Positions 22,899 through 32,787 of a stretch of 64,000 bases of DNA are shown here, one piece after another; the first letter of the stretch is position 1, and each line of letters begins with the position of its first letter. A model generated the notes under the pieces. That model made no database searches. It saw only the letters and a program-made list of their open reading frames with translations, and had not been told where the DNA came from. Origin of the DNA: Bog-950 sp964615305 (GTDB lineage Bacteria > Bacteroidota > Bacteroidia > Chitinophagales > LD1); the NCBI GenBank assembly GCA_964615305.1, contig CAZTNA010000014.1:12002-76001 (forward strand). The letters run 5' to 3'. A program made the position numbers and the translations under genes.

Positions 22899-23573
22899 AT
22901 GGCAGAAAGACCAGCAAAAGTGAGTTTCGGGTTTATAGATTTTAACCCTACTCAAAAAGGTTTATTTGGCGACAACGTGTTTGCCGAAATGACCGACCAT
23001 CCACTTGTTTTTGTAACCCCCGATGTGCCTCTGGCTACGCTTGAAACCGTAAACAACGCGCTGAAACTGAAAACCCAGCAGGCACTGAGTGGCGACAAAG
23101 AAAAAATTCAGGAGCGCGATGAGGCGGAAAAACTTTGGGACACCACCTTTCGCAAAGAGGGTGAATATGTGCAGCGTATTGCCAGCGGCAACAAATTAAT
23201 TATTGTTCAAAGCGGGTATCACAGCACCGATACCGAAAGCCATCCGGTGGCAGTGCCTGCACAGGCGCAGTTAGAAGCGTGGGGCAACAAAGGCAGGGGC
23301 AGCGGCATACATGCCGAAATAAAGCCGCTGGCTAATTGCCGCGGCTTTGTGTTTATGATAAGCTCTCAGCCACCCACGGGCTTTGCCAGCATTAAAGGCG
23401 ATGTGCTGAAGCTAAACGATTTGTCGCCTATGATGAGTATAACGCTTACTACCAAGCGCAAAGTTGATTTCGATGAGCTGGACAGCGGTAAATCGTATTA
23501 TGTAACAGCCTTTGGTTTTAATGCTACGGGTGTAGGCGAAATGGCGAATGCTATTGAGGTAATAGCGCCATAA
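22899..23573 (+). CDS. Hypothetical protein with C-terminal fibronectin type III-like domain
   Basis: 224 residues without signal peptide. The N-terminal half has a helical stretch (KTQQALSGDKEKIQERDEAE) and a KLWDTTFRKEGEYVQRIASG segment. The C-terminal 90 residues look like a fibronectin type III domain: GIHAEIKPLANCRGFVFMIS, then DLDSGKSYYVTAFGFNATG and a final strand. Similar proteins occur in many Bacteroidota and their function is not known. A strong terminator follows. The tandem repeat ORF directly upstream may belong to its transcript. Confidence 0.6.
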   Translation: MAERPAKVSFGFIDFNPTQKGLFGDNVFAEMTDHPLVFVTPDVPLATLETVNNALKLKTQQALSGDKEKIQERDEAEKLWDTTFRKEGEYVQRIASGNKLIIVQSGYHSTDTESHPVAVPAQAQLEAWGNKGRGSGIHAEIKPLANCRGFVFMISSQPPTGFASIKGDVLKLNDLSPMMSITLTTKRKVDFDELDSGKSYYVTAFGFNATGVGEMANAIEVIAP

Positions 23574-23590
23574 TGTTTAGCCCTATCCTA

Positions 23591-23628
23591 AAACAAAAAA
23601 CCCCGCACGAGCGGGTTTTTTTGTTTTA
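23591..23628. terminator. Bidirectional intrinsic terminator
   Basis: Stem cccgc/gcggg (23602-23606 with 23611-23615), loop acga, flanked by an A-run on one side and a T-run on the other that continue the pairing. It separates two convergent genes and can serve both. Confidence 0.85.
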
Positions 23629-23648
23629 TGGGCTATCACTCTCCCACC

Positions 23649-25490
23649 CTACCTATCTGTAGAAAGTATATCCGGTTCAAACAGGTTGTCCTGTAATATC
23701 TCGCGGTTGTTTTTAAAGTCGCCTAAGAAACGAAATGGCTTCATGTTGGGCACTCGTAAATTAGGATAGTAAGCAAACGAAATTTCGAAAAAGCCGATGC
23801 CCATTGAAAGGTTGCGAAGGCGTATGCCCACACCGTATGCTTGTGTAAGCCAGTAATCGCGTATTGAGTTTTGCTGCACCACAGCAATATCGGCAAAAAC
23901 AAAAGCGCAGGAATTGAATCCGAGAATTTTGAAATTGGGATAAACAGTTGTTTCGAAATTGAACACATAGTTGCGCGTGCCGCGTATGTAGTCAACAAAC
24001 ACACCGCGTATGCCTGTTGTGCTATTTACTACCAACTCCTTCCCTATTGGCCGGTTGAAACCAACATTGGCACTTGCCGAAATAAACTGCCGCATAAAAA
24101 ATTTTGATCCTAATGGTATTGGATCTGAAAAAAACTTCGTATTGAATTGCAACAGCACTTGCTGATAGCTATTTTTCTTGGTAAATCCACCGTAACCAAT
24201 CTTTGTGTTGATATAACCCAATCGTTTTATGTTTTTGCCATAAGTAAGTTCAGCACCTGAGTAAAACCGCTTCTGTAACTCTTCATCTCTATCGAACCCT
24301 AATATTACAGCACCATTTAGTCCTTTGTTTAAATACTCCGCTTGCCCCAGGTAAAATACGTTATGATCAACATAGTAATCCCAGTTGGCAAAACCAATGC
24401 TTCCTAAAAAATAAAAACGATTCAGGAAGTTAAGTGAGCGATCACTGCTTCGTTGAAACGGTCTTGATAAATAGTCTTTACGATAAATTCTAGATGAAAC
24501 AATAAAACGCATGAGCTCAAACCGAGGATCTTTAAACTTCGGGTTAATGGAAGTAGCCAGCCAAATGTCTTGCGTATTGTAAAAAACATTAGTAGGAATA
24601 GCCGCAGCTAAAAAATTGGGAGCTAAAGATGACTCTCGGAAAATTTCGGCCTTAAAATGCCCTGCCCATTTACTTTTAGATGAAAAAAAATCTCGTTTGA
24701 TTTTTAAGAACCCACCTTTAGTAAAGTTGTCGTACATATAACCCACATTTACATCTATCTGAGTGCGTTTGATGTTCTCATAGAGGTAGTCGCCATGTAC
24801 AGTGTATAAATTATCTTTCCGAAAATTTAGCGACACGTAGCTTGAGATAGACTGAGGAATTCCGAGAAAATTTTTGAACTGCACACCAGCCTGCACTTTA
24901 TTAAAGGCTACACTCGTTGTAATATTCCAACTCCATCGGTCTTGCACCATTACCAGCACATCTACCAAATCATAACTCCCTTCTACGGGTATTACAAATA
25001 TCTTGAGATCTTTAAAAGTGCTACGCTCCCACAAGTTGCGTTCAGTGTCAGCAAATAGCAACGGATTTACACGATCACCGGCTTTAAAAAGCAGATCGTT
25101 TTCTACCACCCATAACTTTGTTTTTATCTGAGATTTGTTGGCAAATTTCTGAAACTTTGTAAACTGTGTGGCGGTGGGTTGTTCAATAGAAACTCCGTAA
25201 GGCTTAAGCACCGTAATTTCAACCTTTCGTATGAGCATATTGGCATACGGCTCAAAAACATCTTTACCCGAAGTTATTCTATCAACAGTACGGTCGCTAT
25301 AACTGAGGTACGAAAAACCCTTTAGCGTTTGAGTTAGCCCGAAAACAACCCTCTTCTTAATTTCTTCATTTCGAATTTGCTTAACTGTTTTATCTAAACA
25401 AACCTCATCATCATAAGGTGATTGCGCATGTATGATACATACGCATAGAATCAAGCCCACAGAAAGAGAATAAATATTTTTACTACGCAA
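23649..25490 (-). CDS. BamA/Omp85-like outer-membrane protein
   Basis: 613 residues with a signal peptide. A short periplasmic part includes a POTRA-like region (FKAGDRVNPLLFADTERNLW, then FVIPVEGSYDLVDVLVMVQD). A long beta-barrel region of alternating aromatic strands follows, ending in a typical strand (GIGFFEISFAYYPNLRVPN). It resembles the BamA-like surface antigen family of Bacteroidota with one POTRA, too short for BamA itself. The role is probably export or insertion of an unknown partner. It stands alone. Confidence 0.6.
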   Translation of the reverse strand: MRSKNIYSLSVGLILCVCIIHAQSPYDDEVCLDKTVKQIRNEEIKKRVVFGLTQTLKGFSYLSYSDRTVDRITSGKDVFEPYANMLIRKVEITVLKPYGVSIEQPTATQFTKFQKFANKSQIKTKLWVVENDLLFKAGDRVNPLLFADTERNLWERSTFKDLKIFVIPVEGSYDLVDVLVMVQDRWSWNITTSVAFNKVQAGVQFKNFLGIPQSISSYVSLNFRKDNLYTVHGDYLYENIKRTQIDVNVGYMYDNFTKGGFLKIKRDFFSSKSKWAGHFKAEIFRESSLAPNFLAAAIPTNVFYNTQDIWLATSINPKFKDPRFELMRFIVSSRIYRKDYLSRPFQRSSDRSLNFLNRFYFLGSIGFANWDYYVDHNVFYLGQAEYLNKGLNGAVILGFDRDEELQKRFYSGAELTYGKNIKRLGYINTKIGYGGFTKKNSYQQVLLQFNTKFFSDPIPLGSKFFMRQFISASANVGFNRPIGKELVVNSTTGIRGVFVDYIRGTRNYVFNFETTVYPNFKILGFNSCAFVFADIAVVQQNSIRDYWLTQAYGVGIRLRNLSMGIGFFEISFAYYPNLRVPNMKPFRFLGDFKNNREILQDNLFEPDILSTDR

Positions 25491-25615
25491 TGGTGTGTTC
25501 GTAATGAAATGTAGAATTAGTTTACGTAAAACAAAATCTTGAGTTATACAGAAAGAAAACTCAATTTGTCAGCCTCATTAATTTGCTCATTTTGCGCCTC
25601 TTAAACCATTCTCAA

Positions 25616-26590
25616 ATGCCCGAATTCAGATGGAACCCGCTGCTTGACACCTATACCATGGTGGCCACCAATCGCCAACACCGCCCACACCTGCCGAAAG
25701 ATTACTGCCCGTTTTGTCCTTCGCATAACAAGGCCTTACCCAAGTTTGATGTGCTGGCTTACGACAACGATTTTCCGGCAATGAGTTTGGAAACGACACA
25801 AGGCATAAAACGCAAGACACAAGTAAATGCTGTTTTTAAATCAACAGAAGCAGTGGGCAAATGCGAAGTGATTTTGTATTCACCCGAGCATGACAAACAA
25901 CTGTATGAGTTGAGCGATGCGCATGTGCTCAAAATTGTTGAGTTGTGGGCTGAAAGATTCAACGCTCTGCAAAAAGACAAACGCATTAAATACATTTTCG
26001 AGTTTGAAAACCGTGGCGAAGAAGTTGGCGTTACTATTCATCATCCTCACGGGCAGTTGTATGCCTACTCTTTTATTCCATCTAAAATCAGAGAAGAGTT
26101 ACGAAACTGCAAAAGCTATTTCGCGAAACACAAACGGAATTTGTTTGCCGACTTAAATGCTGCAGAGAAAAAATATAAGAACCGGGTAGTGTATGAAAAC
26201 AAAAGTTTCATCGCTTACATTCCTTATTTTACAGATTATCCTTTCGGGGTTTTTGTGGTAAACAAAAAACTGAAAGCAAACATTACACAGTTTACCGCTG
26301 CCGAGAAGAAAGACCTTGCTGTATTGCTGAAGAAACTTACTGCGGCATTCGATAACGTTTTCGACCGCCACTTTCCTTATATGATGTGCCTGCACCAAAC
26401 ACCTGTAAACGAAAATAAATATGCCGATGCTGAAAACTATTATGCTTTCCATATCGAGTTTTATCCGCCATTGCGCGCAAAAGACAAAGTGAAATGGTAT
26501 GCGGGCAGCGAAATGGGAGCAGGCGCAGCCGCCAACCCTTTAGACGTGGATGAATGTGCCGCTATTCTGAGAGAAAAGATTTCAAAGTAA
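25616..26590 (+). CDS. galT: Galactose-1-phosphate uridylyltransferase
   Basis: 324 residues from the ATG at 25616 (a TTG 33 bp upstream is less likely). It has a zinc pair CPFC near residue 32, the FEFENRGEEVGVTIHHPHGQ region with the catalytic His-Pro-His, and a second HIEFYPPLR region with further ligands. It transfers UMP between UDP-glucose and galactose-1-phosphate in the Leloir pathway. galK follows 2 bp later, so the two are co-transcribed. Confidence 0.93.
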   Translation: MPEFRWNPLLDTYTMVATNRQHRPHLPKDYCPFCPSHNKALPKFDVLAYDNDFPAMSLETTQGIKRKTQVNAVFKSTEAVGKCEVILYSPEHDKQLYELSDAHVLKIVELWAERFNALQKDKRIKYIFEFENRGEEVGVTIHHPHGQLYAYSFIPSKIREELRNCKSYFAKHKRNLFADLNAAEKKYKNRVVYENKSFIAYIPYFTDYPFGVFVVNKKLKANITQFTAAEKKDLAVLLKKLTAAFDNVFDRHFPYMMCLHQTPVNENKYADAENYYAFHIEFYPPLRAKDKVKWYAGSEMGAGAAANPLDVDECAAILREKISK

Positions 26591-26592
26591 CT

Positions 26593-27693
26593 ATGAGCAA
26601 GCGAGTATTTTTTGCACCCGGACGGGTGAACCTTATTGGCGAGCATCTCGACTACAACGGAGGGTTGGTAATGCCTGCAGCTATTCAGTTAGGAGTAAAA
26701 CTTACACTGACACCGCGCAGCGATAACAGGATTACACTTCGCTCTGCCACGCACAGTTACAAACGCGAATTGTTTTTAGACGATGACATTTACTTCGACA
26801 AGAAGTTTGACTGGACAAACTACCCTGCGGGCATCATAGCGCAGTTGAAGAAAGAAAACCATTCTGTACCTGCTTGCGACCTTTTGTTTGAAAGTACACT
26901 GCCTGAAGGCAGCGGACTTTCATCTTCGGCTGCAGTGGAGTTGGTAACTGCTTACGCTTTGCTTTCTGTTTCGGAAACAAATATTAATCGTGTATGGTTA
27001 GCTTCTCTTTGCAAAGAAACAGAGAACAGTTTTATAGGTGTGGGTTGCGGTATCATGGACCAGTATGCCGTTGCACTCGGCAAAAAAGACAACGCTTTAC
27101 TGCTGGATTGTTCTGCTTTAAAACACGACTACATTCCTTTCGAATTAGGTGATTACAGTTTGCTGATTCTTGATTCTAAAAAACCGCGCTCGCTGATACA
27201 GTCGAAATACAACGAGCGGAAGAAAGAGTGCGAAGAAGCGCTGCGTATTATTCAAACAAGCCACAGCAATGCAACTAATTTGTGTGAAGCAGAAATGTAT
27301 TTTACTGATTTGATTACAGACAACACAGTTAGAAAAAGAGCACGACACGTTATTAGTGAACAGCTGCGTGTTAAAGAAGCCGCGCGCGTGTTGCGCATGA
27401 ACGACCTCTCAACATTCGGCAGATTGATGAATGCTTCGCACCAGAGTTTGAAAGCGGATTACGAAGTAAGCGGGCTCGAATTAGATGTGCTGGCAGAAAC
27501 GGCACAAAGTATAAAAGGTTGTCTGGGAGCAAGAATGACTGGTGCAGGCTTTGGTGGTTGTGCCATTGCACTTGTCCATTCTTCGGCAGTTAACGAAGTG
27601 AAAGAAAAAATAAGTACAAAGTATTTCGAAGCCACTGGAACAAACTGCGCTATATATAAGGCAGAAATTAGTGAAGGAGTTTCTGAACTCTAG
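26593..27693 (+). CDS. galK: Galactokinase
   Basis: 366 residues from the ATG at 26593. GHMP-kinase motifs: FFAPGRVNLIGEHLDYNGG (substrate signature), LPEGSGLSSSAAVELV (phosphate loop), GCGIMDQYAVALG with the catalytic Asp, and GCLGARMTGAGFGGCAIAL near the end. It phosphorylates galactose at C1, feeding GalT. A longer frame from 26554 overlaps galT and is not needed. Confidence 0.95.
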   Translation: MSKRVFFAPGRVNLIGEHLDYNGGLVMPAAIQLGVKLTLTPRSDNRITLRSATHSYKRELFLDDDIYFDKKFDWTNYPAGIIAQLKKENHSVPACDLLFESTLPEGSGLSSSAAVELVTAYALLSVSETNINRVWLASLCKETENSFIGVGCGIMDQYAVALGKKDNALLLDCSALKHDYIPFELGDYSLLILDSKKPRSLIQSKYNERKKECEEALRIIQTSHSNATNLCEAEMYFTDLITDNTVRKRARHVISEQLRVKEAARVLRMNDLSTFGRLMNASHQSLKADYEVSGLELDVLAETAQSIKGCLGARMTGAGFGGCAIALVHSSAVNEVKEKISTKYFEATGTNCAIYKAEISEGVSEL

Positions 27694-27730
27694 TTATTAC
27701 CATTGCAAATGGTAATGATTATACTTGCTT

Positions 27731-29098
27731 ATGCACTTGTTTTTAACCACTACAAGTAGTGGAACTTACAGTTTTCAAATAGCATACTTTACCATACTGC
27801 TTTTTCAGTTTGTTTACATATCTGTACAATTAACGTATGTGTATCGCAAAGAGTATATCTATTACCTGCTTTACATACTTTGTATGGCGGTGTATTATTT
27901 AGCTGCCAACGAAAATTTACTTGGCTTATCTCTTTTCTTTACAAAGTATCCTCATCTTCAAAAATATTTCGACAAGCCCGCTGTAATAATGTGTTCATTC
28001 TTGTATTACCGGTTTGCCCGCTACTTTTTAGATGTGCCCGAGAAATATCTTTCATTTAACAAGCTGATGCAACGAATGGAAAACCTGTTGTTTGCCGGCT
28101 TGTTAGCAGAAGTTATCTTTCTTGCCAATTTTGGCGAACAGCCAATTGAAGAAATATTGTTTCTGGCACTTTCAACGAGCATGTGCCTCTACAGCATTTA
28201 TTTAATTTATAAGCTCAAGAGTTTTGCACTAAACAACTTTATAGTAGCAGGCGCTTTACTTATAATAGTAGGGGCATTCAGTTCCATGTTGCTTTTTAAT
28301 TTAGGGGGCAAATGGGGGATACCTCCGAACATAATCCCATCTATACCTTCGCAACTGACAAGTGTTGTTGAACTTTTAATATTCACCACGGCACTTGGAT
28401 ACAAAACATATTTGCTGGAGCGCGAAAAATTAAAAACAGAGCGTGCTTTGGTAAAAGAATTACGCGAAAATGAAGTTCTTCAAGGCAACCTTCAACAACT
28501 TAGAAATAAAATAGCCGGTGACCTGCATGATGATATGGGTGCCACATTGGGAAGTATAAATGTGTATGCCGATGTAAGTGAACGAATGATAGAGGAAGGC
28601 AATAAAGATGATGCAAAAAATTATTTAGGTAGAATTACAGAGTTGAGCAAAGAATCTCTTAACGATATGCGAAATATGCTTTGGTCGCTTAATCCTGAAC
28701 ATGATACAGTTCAAGATTTAACCACCCGCATGAAAGATTATGCTCAACCTCTGTTAGCTGCCAAGGAGATTCATCTTATTATAGATACTGAACATAGCTT
28801 ACTTCACCATAAAATTTCAGTTCTACAAAAACGAAACCTCTTTTTGATTTTTAAGGAAGCTACACACAATATTATAAAGTATTCGGCCTGCACAGATGTA
28901 CGAGTTTCAGTAACTCATACTAAAAAACAATTACAACTGCTTATTACCGATAATGGTTGTGGTTTTGACACCAACAAACAAAGCGATGGCAACGGGCTGC
29001 GAAACATAGAAAGGAGGGCTAAAGAAATAAATGGTGGACTCACAATAATCAGCACTAAAAACAAAGGCACTCAGATAGTAGCATTGTTTCAAAAATAG
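27731..29098 (+). CDS. Membrane sensor histidine kinase (NarX/LytS type, HisKA_3)
   Basis: About 455 residues. The first 230 hold six or seven membrane helices, followed by a short coiled coil (EKLKTERALVKELRENEVLQ). Then come the phosphoacceptor GDLHDDMGATLGSI of the HisKA_3 class and a Bergerat ATP-binding fold (FKEATHNIIKYSA, LLITDNGCGFD, GNGLRNIERRAKEI). A TTG start at 27725 is possible; the ATG at 27731 is preferred. The response regulator gene follows 49 bp later and forms its pair. The ligand is unknown. Confidence 0.88.
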   Translation: MHLFLTTTSSGTYSFQIAYFTILLFQFVYISVQLTYVYRKEYIYYLLYILCMAVYYLAANENLLGLSLFFTKYPHLQKYFDKPAVIMCSFLYYRFARYFLDVPEKYLSFNKLMQRMENLLFAGLLAEVIFLANFGEQPIEEILFLALSTSMCLYSIYLIYKLKSFALNNFIVAGALLIIVGAFSSMLLFNLGGKWGIPPNIIPSIPSQLTSVVELLIFTTALGYKTYLLEREKLKTERALVKELRENEVLQGNLQQLRNKIAGDLHDDMGATLGSINVYADVSERMIEEGNKDDAKNYLGRITELSKESLNDMRNMLWSLNPEHDTVQDLTTRMKDYAQPLLAAKEIHLIIDTEHSLLHHKISVLQKRNLFLIFKEATHNIIKYSACTDVRVSVTHTKKQLQLLITDNGCGFDTNKQSDGNGLRNIERRAKEINGGLTIISTKNKGTQIVALFQK

Positions 29099-29147
29099 CC
29101 ATGTTGAAATTCCAAAAAGTATATATTGCTAATATAAAACAACACTC

Positions 29148-29792
29148 ATGGTTCGTGTAGCTATTTTTGATGACAACAAACATATTCTTGAAAGCTTTGC
29201 CGCATTAATGAAACTGGCAAAACAAGTCACTTTAACGGGCACATTTCAAAATTGCAATAACCTTGAAGAAAAGATTGTAAAGGCAAACCCCGATGTAGTG
29301 GTAATGGATATTGATATGCCGGGTATTAGTGGAATTGAAGCCACACGGCAGATCAAACAAAAGTTTCCTGATGTGCAGATAATGATTCAAACTGTATTTG
29401 ACGATGACTCAAAAATTTTTCAGGCGTTGTGCGCAGGTGCCAGCGGTTATGTGCTCAAGGGTAGTGTATCCACTAAAATGGAAGAGACAATACTTGAAGT
29501 TCATGCCGGAGGTTCACCCATTACACCATTAGTGGCGCGTAAGGTTATTAATATGTTTATGAACACAGTGCCCAACGCAATGCAGCAAACCGAAAACAAA
29601 TATGAGTTAACCAATAAAGAAACCGAAGTTCTTACCCTATTGGTGGATGGTCAAAGTTACAAAATGATTGCAGGCAACCTTGATGTAAGTTTTGGCACTA
29701 TTCACTCTCACATAAAAAGCATTTACAAAAAGCTGCACGTAGCCAGTATGACTGAAGCTGTAAGTAAGGCGCTTAAAGAAAATCTGGTTTAG
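29148..29792 (+). CDS. NarL/FixJ-family response regulator
   Basis: 214 residues. A receiver domain with the acidic pocket FDDN at residues 7-10 and phosphoacceptor Asp54 (VVVMDIDMPGISG), a Lys at LKGSVS, and a C-terminal LuxR-type helix-turn-helix (LTNKETEVLTLLVDGQSYKM then SFGTIHSHIKSIYKKLHVAS). It should bind DNA when phosphorylated by the kinase encoded directly upstream. Its targets are unknown. Confidence 0.92.
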   Translation: MVRVAIFDDNKHILESFAALMKLAKQVTLTGTFQNCNNLEEKIVKANPDVVVMDIDMPGISGIEATRQIKQKFPDVQIMIQTVFDDDSKIFQALCAGASGYVLKGSVSTKMEETILEVHAGGSPITPLVARKVINMFMNTVPNAMQQTENKYELTNKETEVLTLLVDGQSYKMIAGNLDVSFGTIHSHIKSIYKKLHVASMTEAVSKALKENLV

Positions 29793-29920
29793 ATGTAGTT
29801 AAGTATTTTCCTACAAGTAGCCTTACATTAGGCAAATAATATATCACCAAATTAGATGCGGAAATTTTGATGGATAAATTTATTTGACAACAAAATAAGC
29901 CTCAAAAAAACCACCTATCA

Positions 29921-31087
29921 TTAATCTATTACCGGATGCCGTTTAAACTCCTTACTGTCATCAAACAGTTTACGGTAAGTAACATGCTTCTTAGCAAGGC
30001 GTGCGCCTAGTGCTTCGCAGGTTTTAACCATTCGCAAATTAAAGTCGCCAATCCAAACAAGTTCAATCTCATCCCATCTGTTTTTCGATCTTACAACTTT
30101 ATCTGCTTCCAGCACTATTGCAGCTTCCACTCCTTTCCGTTGGTGCTCGGGTACCACTCCAAAAATAATTCCGAATATCTTGCGATTTGACTTATCAAAT
30201 GTTTTCAGGTAAAGAAACTTCAGAATTCCGGCTAAGTTCAAACTACCTTTTACTTTCTTAAACCAAGCATTTAACTCTGGCAACATAATAAACATGGCAA
30301 TGGGCTCATCTTTATAATAGCCAAACCAGCAGAGGTAATCAAGCATAACAGGTTTTAAACTTGCTATCAGGCTACTTGCCTGCTCTTCACTCATATCATG
30401 AAAATTAGGCAGCATAGTTTTCCATGTTTTATTGTAAACCACACGAAAATCAGCAGCGTACTTACTGAGTTCACTCTTCTTTAAATGTCGAAACGTATAA
30501 TCTCCACTTCGTAATAAACGTTCTACCACGGGCTTGTAGCGATCGGGGCGTTGCTCTTTTACATCAATCGCGTAAGATAGTTGCTCGAAATAATTCTTAA
30601 AACCATACCGCTCAAAAAGCATCTTATAATAAGGCGGATTGTAGTTCATTTGGTAAACAGGCGGAGAAAAACCTTCCACCAACAAACCCCACCAGGCGTT
30701 GCGTTCTCCAAAATTAACAGGGCCATCCATGGCTTCTAGCTTACGGTCCACTAGCCAGGTTTTTGCTGTATCAAAAAGAAGGTTAGCCGCTTCTTGGTTA
30801 TTAATGCATTCAAAAAAACCACAACCTCCCGTTGGCTGTTCTTCGTTGTGACTTACATTATAATTGACAAATGCTGCAATTCGGCCTACGGTATCACCAT
30901 TTTGCAGAAGCAGCCACCTTTTACACTCACCATGTTCAAAATATTTATTCTTCTTTGGATTAAAGACCTTTTCAATATCCTGTTTGAGTGGGGAAATAAA
31001 ATTTACATCACCAGCATATAGTTTAGCAGGTAATTGAATAAATGCTTCTGTAGTTTTTTTATCGGTAACCGGTACAATTGAAAGCAT
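29921..31087 (-). CDS. GNAT-like protein of a Bacteroidota family
   Basis: 388 residues. Two GNAT-related folds are suggested: the N-terminal half (AFIQLPAKLYAGDVNFISPL, GRIAAFVNYN, then MDGPVNFGERNAWWGLLVEG) and the C-terminal half (IFGIIFGVVPEHQRKGVEAA, which resembles an acetyl-CoA binding motif). Similar proteins are widespread and of unknown substrate, sometimes wrongly named GTP cyclohydrolase. The gene is followed upstream in the transcript by a short hypothetical gene 15 bp away. Confidence 0.7.
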   Translation of the reverse strand: MLSIVPVTDKKTTEAFIQLPAKLYAGDVNFISPLKQDIEKVFNPKKNKYFEHGECKRWLLLQNGDTVGRIAAFVNYNVSHNEEQPTGGCGFFECINNQEAANLLFDTAKTWLVDRKLEAMDGPVNFGERNAWWGLLVEGFSPPVYQMNYNPPYYKMLFERYGFKNYFEQLSYAIDVKEQRPDRYKPVVERLLRSGDYTFRHLKKSELSKYAADFRVVYNKTWKTMLPNFHDMSEEQASSLIASLKPVMLDYLCWFGYYKDEPIAMFIMLPELNAWFKKVKGSLNLAGILKFLYLKTFDKSNRKIFGIIFGVVPEHQRKGVEAAIVLEADKVVRSKNRWDEIELVWIGDFNLRMVKTCEALGARLAKKHVTYRKLFDDSKEFKRHPVID

Positions 31088-31102
31088 AGTAACTGATCTA
31101 TT

Positions 31103-31558
31103 CTATAACCCAAAAATTTTTTGCAATTCTATCCACAGCTTTTTCTTTTTGTCAACGCTACTAACTAGTACCGGTAGTGCTTCACTCTTTAGTAAACTGA
31201 TGCCATCTAAAGTTACAGTTACATAATTTTGCAGTTTCATGTTGTTACTAACACTTATATCGCCAAACAACAAAACAACCTTAACCGGATAAACCGCTCG
31301 CAATGCTGATAAAACAGAGTGGTTGAATGCCGTATTAATCAAGAGCACTTCATCTTTACTTAACTTGCAAGCTGTTAATATTTTGAAAAGTTGTTCACTC
31401 TCTGCAATTGGAATTTGCTCAGAATCTTTGCTTTCAAAAAACACAACTACGCTCTGTTTCCCCTCAATTATCATGTTTTCAGCGGCATTACCAGTGTAAA
31501 ACACCTTTTGCTTGATAAATAAACTTTCCGGTATGCTAATTTTTATCATGTTGAACAA
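31103..31558 (-). CDS. Hypothetical protein, possible HolD-like fold
   Basis: 151 residues of mixed alpha/beta sequence, no signal peptide or membrane segment. Segments such as AENMIIEGKQSVVVFFES and LLINTAFNHSVLSALRAVYPVKVVLLFG hint at a Rossmann-like core. A likeness to the small psi-type clamp-loader proteins is only an impression. It is 15 bp upstream of the GNAT-like gene and probably in one operon with it. Confidence 0.5.
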   Translation of the reverse strand: MFNMIKISIPESLFIKQKVFYTGNAAENMIIEGKQSVVVFFESKDSEQIPIAESEQLFKILTACKLSKDEVLLINTAFNHSVLSALRAVYPVKVVLLFGDISVSNNMKLQNYVTVTLDGISLLKSEALPVLVSSVDKKKKLWIELQKIFGL

Positions 31559-31652
31559 CTAGTCTAATGTTCAAAAATAAAATGTCAGCAGCAAGAGCAA
31601 ACAGAAAGTAATTATATTTTTGGCAGCATCGCTAACACTAAAACACACAAAT

Positions 31653-32735
31653 ATGGGTTACAAAATAACAGTTGAGAAAGCAAAGCATTCGCGCCTTAGT
31701 GAAATTGACTTTATGAATCTCCCGTTTGGGAAACATTTTTCGGACCACATGTTTATTGCAGATTATTCTGAAGGCGACTGGCGCAACTGCCGAATAGTGC
31801 CATTTGGCAAGTTCGACATTCATCCTGCTCTTTCATCATTGCATTATGGACAGGCAATTTTTGAAGGCATGAAAGCCGAGAAAGATCCTGAAGGTACTCC
31901 TGTAATTTTCCGTCCATTGAAAAATCTTAACCGCTTTAACATTTCCGCTGACCGTATGGCTATGCCCGCAGTTCCGGAAAATTTGTTCATAAACGCACTC
32001 GACCAGCTTATTTCGCTTGATGCTGCATGGATCCCGAATACGCCTAACTCATCGCTATATATACGCCCTTTCATGTTTGCCACCGAAGAGTTTGTAGGTA
32101 TAAAGCCGGCAGAAAATTTCCGTTTTATCATTTTCACAAGCCCGGTTGGCGCTTATTACAACAAACCGGTTAAAGTGTTTATTCATGATAAATACGTTCG
32201 TGCTTTTCCGGGAGGTGTTGGTTATGCAAAATGTGCAGGTAACTACGGTGCAGTAATGATGCCCACCCGCGAAGTACAAAAAATGGGCTATGACCAAATT
32301 TTGTGGTTAGATGGAATTCATCATCGTTATCTGCAAGAAATAGGCACCATGAATGTGTTTGCTGTTATTGATGGAGTAATTATTACTCCTGCTCTTGATC
32401 AGGGAACCATACTTGACGGAGTTACACGTGACAGCATACTTCGTCTTGCTGAAAATGAGGGTTATGTGGTACAAGAACGTGATGTATCAATTGAGGAAGT
32501 TGTAAATGCTTTCCATGAAGGCAAACTAGAGGATATGTTTGGTGTAGGTACTGCTGCTGTGCTCTCCCATATAGGCGAGTTTCATTACAAGGGTGAAAAC
32601 TACGAATTGCCTCCTGTAGAAGGTCGTGAAATCTCAAATCGCCTGAAGCACAGATTAGGAGCTATTAAAGCAGGTAAAGCTGAAGATGTATTTGGATGGC
32701 TGCATTCTGTGGCTGTAAGTGTTTATGCCAGCTAA
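31653..32735 (+). CDS. ilvE: Branched-chain amino acid aminotransferase
   Basis: 360 residues from the ATG at 31653. It is the eukaryote-like (BCAT type II) form: FGKFDIHPALSSLHYGQAIFEGMKA, NISADRMAMPAVPE, YIRPFMFATEEFVGIKP, FPGGVGYAKCAGNYG with the PLP lysine, LDGVTRDSILRLAENEGY. It transfers the amino group between glutamate and leucine, isoleucine and valine. It stands alone with a bidirectional terminator after it. A TATTTTTG box at 31615-31622 resembles the Bacteroidota -7 element, but no -33 element is seen. Confidence 0.94.
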   Translation: MGYKITVEKAKHSRLSEIDFMNLPFGKHFSDHMFIADYSEGDWRNCRIVPFGKFDIHPALSSLHYGQAIFEGMKAEKDPEGTPVIFRPLKNLNRFNISADRMAMPAVPENLFINALDQLISLDAAWIPNTPNSSLYIRPFMFATEEFVGIKPAENFRFIIFTSPVGAYYNKPVKVFIHDKYVRAFPGGVGYAKCAGNYGAVMMPTREVQKMGYDQILWLDGIHHRYLQEIGTMNVFAVIDGVIITPALDQGTILDGVTRDSILRLAENEGYVVQERDVSIEEVVNAFHEGKLEDMFGVGTAAVLSHIGEFHYKGENYELPPVEGREISNRLKHRLGAIKAGKAEDVFGWLHSVAVSVYAS

Positions 32736-32757
32736 TTTTATTTAGTAAACAAAGTAT

Positions 32758-32785
32758 TAAAGCCCCGGATTTATGGGGCTTTTTA
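32758..32785. terminator. Bidirectional intrinsic terminator
   Basis: Stem agcccc/ggggct (32761-32766 with 32775-32780) with A and T runs outside. Lies between convergent ilvE and the DUF2061 gene. Confidence 0.85.
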
Positions 32786-32787
32786 CT